In this document: piece by piece, positions 14,125-18,411 of the stretch
Position numbering within the stretch: the first letter of the stretch is position 1
How the letters are laid out: the number at the start of each line of letters is the position of its first letter
NCBI GenBank assembly: GCA_965178525.1
Contig: CBCXVS010000146.1
Location: forward strand, 1 to 18,411
Source of the DNA: CBCXVS01 sp965178525
Lineage (GTDB): Bacteria > Tectomicrobia > Entotheonellia > Entotheonellales > Entotheonellaceae
DNA length: 18,411 nt
Direction: 5' to 3'
Notes under the pieces: generated by a model
Told to the model about the DNA's origin: nothing
Databases searched by the model: none
The model's input: only the letters and a program-made list of their open reading frames with translations
Program-made: the position numbers and the translations under genes

Positions 14125-14771
14125 GGAACAACTCTGGTGTTGATTAGGGCATCGATATCTGCATCGCTCGCTCCCAATGCCTTCATCTTTACCCAATGAT
14201 GATAGAGTTCCCATGTGTGGTTAGGCCAGTTGCCAGTAGCGTATTGGGTTTGTTTTGCGTTAATCCAGACGTTGGACTGGATACCGTCGATGTAATCCTT
14301 AAGCGCGGCGTCCCGGTCATCCAACTTTTCATACGTCGTTTTTATGTCAGATGTTGCACGAGGGCACATAAACGCATACCAGCCCGAGAGATTGGAGCGA
14401 ATACACTCATTTTGATTGCCTATGTCTGAGCGAATCTTATCGATCAAAAGCCGTGGACGCACCCGGCTCATGATATTGTACATGGCTTCGCAGAGGACAG
14501 CTACAGACAGCTCGCTCCAAGTGTCAGGATCAATACCGGTCACAGGCTGAACATCCTCCTCCCACTCCATCGGTCGGTAATTGGGGAAGAAAACCTCTCT
14601 GAATGTCGGTTTTTCTGGTTCCAAAAGCGCCGAGGAACACCGCCCCGGCGTTGCCCCTTTCATTGTATTGACCAAGATGGTGCGGGCGAGATTTCCGATT
14701 GGGTTCTTGCCCTCGGCTGGCAAAGCATCTGCATAGGCTTCAACTCTCGGATTATGAAAGGACAAGATCAT
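14118..14771 (-). CDS. 5' part of the IS-split Hint protein gene
   Basis: The open frame encodes 217 residues, of which about 212 are native. The last codons and the TAG are supplied by the IS end (…NTRVVPQ), so the natural protein is cut here. ATG 14771 has AAGGAAGG just upstream. The region is mostly helical and soluble-looking, with many Trp and Cys residues (PTFREVFFPNYRPMEWEED, SGWYAFMCPRA, NWPNHTWELYHHWVKMKAL). There is no signal peptide and no family I recognise. Joining codon ACC at 14136-14138 to GTT at 13125 restores an 800-residue protein. The gene starts 50 bases after the stop of the 1169-codon gene on the same strand, which indicates an operon. Confidence 0.7.
   Translation of the reverse strand: MILSFHNPRVEAYADALPAEGKNPIGNLARTILVNTMKGATPGRCSSALLEPEKPTFREVFFPNYRPMEWEEDVQPVTGIDPDTWSELSVAVLCEAMYNIMSRVRPRLLIDKIRSDIGNQNECIRSNLSGWYAFMCPRATSDIKTTYEKLDDRDAALKDYIDGIQSNVWINAKQTQYATGNWPNHTWELYHHWVKMKALGASDADIDALINTRVVPQ
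14136..14138. repeat. 3-bp target-site duplication GGT, right copy
   Basis: This partners the GGT at 13126-13128. On the minus strand it is ACC, the last native codon (Thr) of the upstream part of the split gene. Confidence 0.8.
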
Positions 14772-14802
14772 TAACCCTTCCTTTGGATTTGCTGATGGAA
14801 AT

Positions 14803-14823
14803 AGGCGAGTGGAGTACTCGCCT
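14803..14823. promoter_or_regulatory. Intercistronic hairpin overlapping a stop codon
   Basis: AGGCGAGT (14803-14810) and ACTCGCCT (14816-14823) form a perfect 8-bp stem with a 5-base loop. On the minus-strand transcript it overlaps the stop codon region of the 1169-codon gene and lies just before the ribosome site of the next gene. No U-run follows, so attenuation, RNA processing or uneven expression of the two genes is more likely than full termination. Confidence 0.45.
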
Positions 14824-17800
14824 AAACCGCCTCTGGCTTTCGGATTTCAAGCGTAAAGGTGGTTTCCGCGCTGCCGACCACATTTTTAACGCTTAGCGTA
14901 TACGTCTTCTTCGGAGCCACTGGTACATCAACCCCTCGCTCCATGGCAACAAAACCGTTTTCAGGGTTAAAGCAGAGCCCCGGCGGTAATTCTGGCGTCA
15001 GAGACCACTTGCGGGGCGCACTTCCCAGTCTGCTTAGGCTTGGACCTTGTTTCTCGTCGTGCTGATAAGTAAACCAGACGATGTCTGGCATCGTGAGTTG
15101 TTCCGGCTTCGTCGTGACCATTTCAAGGGTCACGGAGGTGCCATCACTTGATGTTGTCCAACCTTGATCGCCACTCGTCGTGAGGTAAAGCCTTTCGCCA
15201 CTTTGTTGGACCCAATACGCGTTATACAGCTTGAAAGGCGCTGCTTCCAGGTAATCGCCTGCCCAGGTGGCATCACCTTGCATTTCCGCGACCCACAGTT
15301 GTTGTGCATTGTTGAGAGAGTCTTCTGTGGATATTCCAGCTAAGAGCTTCTTCTCATTGTCGAGGGTCAAAATGAGAAATGTTCGGTTTCTCTGTTCGTC
15401 GGTCATCGGCGCACCGAATTGTGCCCGACCTTCGTCATCGACACGCAAATAAAACGCGGTATGCCCGGTTGCGTCGAATGGTTCTTGCTTGAGGGTCCCG
15501 TCTACATCCATATATAAGGACCTGGAGCTGTCGCTGTTCGGAGCCAAGCTGACACCGGATTTTTGTGGTTCCAAAGCGTTTTGATAGTCCTGAAAATAAT
15601 CAATGTCTGTTTTAAACTTCATGTAAAGGCCAGCTTTCGCTGCTTGACCTGTCGCGAAATTCTCCACCGGGGACTGTTTGGAGCGGAAAAGAAGGATGGC
15701 AATCAGTACTGTACCAGCAATCAAGGCGAGCACGCCGATTACACTCACGACGGAAAGAATCGAGGATACAGATAAGCCTAGAACCTTAGTCCCTAAGGAG
15801 AAATATGCCTGAATCGCCCAATGACCAACCTTTGCAATAAACTCTAGGGTCGAAGCAGCGAAGAACAGCCAAGTGGCAGCAACCTCCAACGGCTCCTCTG
15901 CTTTGGGCAATTCCGTTGCCGCCATAATCATGCCGAGCAACGACAAAATCGCTCCCAAGCGCGTCGCCAAGAGTTCGCCAAGATTTCGACCAAACAGCTT
16001 CTGGATTCTAACAGATCGGTTGATCTTAGCCTGGAATTCAGCCGCCTCTTGGGCAGTTTCCGCAAACATCTGGTTCATTGTAAGGTAATCTAGGTTGCTC
16101 GCGAAAGCACCAGTCTCGTTGACTAACCAGCCCTTAAATCCAGTGGCATATTTCAGTTGTGCTTGTTTCAGGAGATTAGGAGTGAAGAACAATTTGATAT
16201 TTTGCCATAACCCTACTTGTGGCGTAAAGACTAGGTTGAGGGCGACACCACGCTTGAACAGTGCGATTCCGAATTGGGCGACTATACCGCTGGCGGCTCC
16301 GATGATCCTTAGCTTCTCGCCGCCTGACAGCTCTGACCACTTGACTTCCCCTGTTGCAAAGAAGGTGATCAGAAGCGAAATGCTGCTCAGCACAGTCAGA
16401 TTCACTACAGCTTTGGGCAAAATCTTAGAAAAACGGCGGGCTGTCTCAATCTGGAATTTTTCAACAAGGCGCTCCCAGCTGTATAATCCGGCCGTCGAAC
16501 CAGCACTTGTCCTAAATATCAATAGGATTTGGCTAACGGTTTCCTGAGTTGCGTGTTTCTTCAACGCCTCGGCCGCCTCTTGCATTTTCGGGTCTGGGCT
16601 GTCGATATAATTCTGGACGAATTGATCAATGATTTGCTTGACGGCAAAGTTGAAATCCTCAAAGTCCTCACTGTAGTCAAAAAGCTGCGGCAATATGGAG
16701 GCGACTTGAAAGAGCTGTAGAGTATAGGTATACTGAGCGGAGCAGAAGCCTTCAGTATCCAGGATATTCAACAGCGCCACACTACGCTGAACGCGCCGAG
16801 CAAATTCTGATCCCTCCGTATCATCCCCTAAGAACACAATTATCTGTAACAGATTCAGATAATTCGGAGTCATGGCATACCGCATGAACGTGAAAGCCCA
16901 ATATTTCTTACGGTCTTTCGCCTCTTGGCCGATCTTGCGAGTTTCGTCAATCACCTTCTGTTTTTGCTCCGGGTCTCCGTCTGCGGTGAGGTTTTCCTCC
17001 AATTCCTTAATCCAGTTGTTCATCTCCTCATCAATGATCGGATTATATTTGCTGGCGTTCTGCTCTTGGTCATTCAAAAACCAAGTTATTTTCGAATTGG
17101 AGGACTTTTGCTTATAACGGTTAGCATAAAGCAACGGCGCTTGAACCTGAATAACATCACTTATACCAGATTGATTCCGTATCTGGTTCTCGGCGCGTAT
17201 ACCGTTCAAGGTTGCAGCAGCCGGTTCATTGCTGTAGTTAGCCAATGTCGCTGTTGTGTAAGTAACGCCCAATCCAGAGTACCATTCTTGGGCGGGTTGA
17301 TTTTTACCAGGCAGCCTGGCGATGCCTTTGATTGTGGGGTCGAGATGAACCGGATTGGGGTTGAAGAACGTCTTCCGCAAATCTTCCGGCATGTAATATT
17401 GCAGGATATCGTAAAAGTCTTCCATTGATTTTTCCTGCACTGCATCATAGTAATTGCCGTCTCTCATCTCGAATTGGGTCATATTGATCAAGTCCCGCAG
17501 AGTGCCTCCGGATTGGTTTTCGGACGCTATTGGCTGGACAAGAACGGAGGCGGTTTTCGGAGACCGTGGCAGATGGTCAACCATCGTTGCGGCTTCGTCC
17601 GGACTGACGCGGCGACCACCGCCATTCAAGCTGGAATTAACAATATGCTCTCCATCTTCGGAAAACTCTATATAACCAGATTTGGGCAGCCCCGTCGTCT
17701 TGGCGACATCGTTCTGCAGAGCGCTCCAGGAAATCTTCCTCCCCCTTTGTTGGGAGGTTTCAATCGGGGTCTGGTTCAACACCAGCTTCCCATCGTATAT

Positions 17801-18331
17801 ACCGATCAGATGGGTATCCGGGGTACCGGGCGCATCAAGCAAATATAGCCCGTTGGTGTTACTAGACTTCCATTTCCCCTGCAAGCCATAGACAGTGCCT
17901 TGTAGGTCGCGCTGTCCGCATAACATAGCATCGTTGAAGGTATCGGCAAAGGGTAATAACTTCGCTTTTAAAATATACGGGAAATGATTCTTTAACCCCT
18001 CGGGCGGTTGCGGCGGATTGTTGCCGGCTATAAGATCGAAAACCAGCACTGACTTTGTATCGATTAAACCGGAATAGGTATCGTCAAGAGGTTCCCATTC
18101 TTGACCTATTCTTAAATCCTTAAACTTAGCGACAAAGGTATAATATTGTTGCCCGACAATGGATTCACTATTGATACCGAAAGTAAATTCCATATTGAAG
18201 TCGGACCAGTCGGCATCTTGCCACCGTTTAGAATCGACATCCCAGTTCAATTGTAGGGCGAAAGAAGTTCCCGATAGATAGGCTGCGTTAGGCCCTAGTT
18301 TCATTTCATAGGTTTGGGGCTTTACCTTCAT
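14822..18331 (-). CDS. Uncharacterised 1169-residue multi-helix membrane protein with C-terminal Ig-like module
   Basis: I do not recognise this family as a whole. The N-terminal ~250 residues look beta-rich, with repeated short strands such as LYLLDAPGTPDTHLIGIYDG. Residues ~280-640 are mainly helical and charged (NYYDAVQEKSMEDFYDILQY, a polar helix at ~435-475). Hydrophobic segments lie at about 641-659, 675-693, 788-805, 815-835 and 853-882. After these, ~900-1080 is again beta-rich with a lectin-like FKLYNAYWVQQSGERLYLTT. The end (~1085-1165) matches the putative Ig (He_PIG) pattern: ELPPGLCFNPENG then TYTLSVKN and TTFTLEI. No signal peptide is seen, but an IS end lies five bases before ATG 18331, so the original N-terminus may be missing. 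GAGGAA in the IS end, 11 bases upstream, could serve as ribosome site. It is A+T-richer than the chromosomal genes. A secreted or contact-dependent effector is one guess, without direct support. Confidence 0.65.
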   Translation of the reverse strand: MKVKPQTYEMKLGPNAAYLSGTSFALQLNWDVDSKRWQDADWSDFNMEFTFGINSESIVGQQYYTFVAKFKDLRIGQEWEPLDDTYSGLIDTKSVLVFDLIAGNNPPQPPEGLKNHFPYILKAKLLPFADTFNDAMLCGQRDLQGTVYGLQGKWKSSNTNGLYLLDAPGTPDTHLIGIYDGKLVLNQTPIETSQQRGRKISWSALQNDVAKTTGLPKSGYIEFSEDGEHIVNSSLNGGGRRVSPDEAATMVDHLPRSPKTASVLVQPIASENQSGGTLRDLINMTQFEMRDGNYYDAVQEKSMEDFYDILQYYMPEDLRKTFFNPNPVHLDPTIKGIARLPGKNQPAQEWYSGLGVTYTTATLANYSNEPAAATLNGIRAENQIRNQSGISDVIQVQAPLLYANRYKQKSSNSKITWFLNDQEQNASKYNPIIDEEMNNWIKELEENLTADGDPEQKQKVIDETRKIGQEAKDRKKYWAFTFMRYAMTPNYLNLLQIIVFLGDDTEGSEFARRVQRSVALLNILDTEGFCSAQYTYTLQLFQVASILPQLFDYSEDFEDFNFAVKQIIDQFVQNYIDSPDPKMQEAAEALKKHATQETVSQILLIFRTSAGSTAGLYSWERLVEKFQIETARRFSKILPKAVVNLTVLSSISLLITFFATGEVKWSELSGGEKLRIIGAASGIVAQFGIALFKRGVALNLVFTPQVGLWQNIKLFFTPNLLKQAQLKYATGFKGWLVNETGAFASNLDYLTMNQMFAETAQEAAEFQAKINRSVRIQKLFGRNLGELLATRLGAILSLLGMIMAATELPKAEEPLEVAATWLFFAASTLEFIAKVGHWAIQAYFSLGTKVLGLSVSSILSVVSVIGVLALIAGTVLIAILLFRSKQSPVENFATGQAAKAGLYMKFKTDIDYFQDYQNALEPQKSGVSLAPNSDSSRSLYMDVDGTLKQEPFDATGHTAFYLRVDDEGRAQFGAPMTDEQRNRTFLILTLDNEKKLLAGISTEDSLNNAQQLWVAEMQGDATWAGDYLEAAPFKLYNAYWVQQSGERLYLTTSGDQGWTTSSDGTSVTLEMVTTKPEQLTMPDIVWFTYQHDEKQGPSLSRLGSAPRKWSLTPELPPGLCFNPENGFVAMERGVDVPVAPKKTYTLSVKNVVGSAETTFTLEIRKPEAV

Positions 18332-18335
18332 CTTC

Positions 18336-18411
18336 AGAGTTGTTCCTCAATAGCATAAGATCAGGTTCCCTAGCCCAGCCCAGATGCCCACCGAATCATC
18401 CTCAAAGTGAT
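18336..18411 (-). mobile_element. Second copy of the IS5-like element, inverted, cut by the window edge
   Basis: Reading the minus strand from 18411, the 76 bases to 18336 are identical to the end of copy 1 (14060-14135), covering the last transposase codons and the right inverted repeat. Identity stretches one base further (18335/14136), probably by chance. The base triplet next to it, TTC at 18333-18335, would be its target duplication and should recur at the far end of the copy. The two copies point their right ends at each other and enclose about 4.2 kb. Confidence 0.9.

Larger units (their letters stand above)
13129..14135 (+). mobile_element. IS5-like insertion sequence, 1007 bp, copy 1
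   Basis: The element is bounded by 18-bp inverted repeats AGRGTTGTTCCYCAATAG (13129-13146 and the complement at 14118-14135, two mismatches) and flanked by the 3-bp duplication GGT. It encodes a DDE transposase of the IS5-like type (DDE_Tnp_4 style) in two overlapping frames. Size, repeat length and short duplication suit the IS427/IS1031/ISL2-like groups of the IS5 family; the exact subgroup cannot be set without a database. It interrupts the Hint protein gene. A second copy in opposite orientation starts at 18336, with the last 76 bases of the element identical. Confidence 0.85.

Overview
This is a bacterial window, probably from a Gram-negative or otherwise diderm organism. The evidence for that is a short secreted protein with an STN (secretin/TonB N-terminal) domain and an MscS channel. 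Good Shine-Dalgarno sites sit in front of most genes, and most of the DNA is GC-rich. The mix of amidase, class III aminotransferase, luciferase-like monooxygenase, BNR propeller and thiolase suits a large, metabolically flexible genome, for example an uncultured or symbiotic lineage. The species cannot be named from the sequence alone. No rRNA, tRNA or CRISPR array was seen.

The left two thirds (1-11,000) is ordinary chromosomal metabolism. A truncated FAD-oxidase fragment lies downstream of an amidase on the minus strand. The amidase is divergent from a glutamate-1-semialdehyde-aminomutase-like aminotransferase. A SixA-type phosphatase is divergent from an EamA permease, followed by an MscS channel and the STN protein. 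After a 620-base gap come a seven-Asp-box propeller, a small HARP/zinc-ribbon protein and an N-terminally truncated luciferase-like monooxygenase. A cruciform-like element of GAATGCG heptamers then separates these from a minus-strand thiolase. A 10-bp inverted repeat straddles the thiolase's likely promoter.

The right third (11,150-18,411) is different: visibly richer in A+T, full of mobile-element traces and carrying unfamiliar genes. It starts with a relic of an IS6-family element. Beyond that is a minus-strand operon of two large genes. The first encodes a 1169-residue protein with several membrane segments and a C-terminal Ig-like module. The second encoded an 800-residue protein with a Hint (hedgehog/intein) domain.

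The second gene is now split by a 1007-bp IS5-like element (13129-14135) with 18-bp imperfect inverted repeats and a 3-bp GGT target duplication. Removing the element and one GGT rejoins the two halves in frame. A second copy of the same IS, in opposite orientation, begins at 18336, five bases from the 1169-codon gene, and runs off the window. The transposase of the first copy has a +1 frame change at an A8 run and a histidine where the family normally has its second catalytic aspartate.

The most interesting object is therefore an apparently uncharacterised two-gene system (large membrane protein plus Hint protein), acquired horizontally and now disrupted by an insertion sequence.
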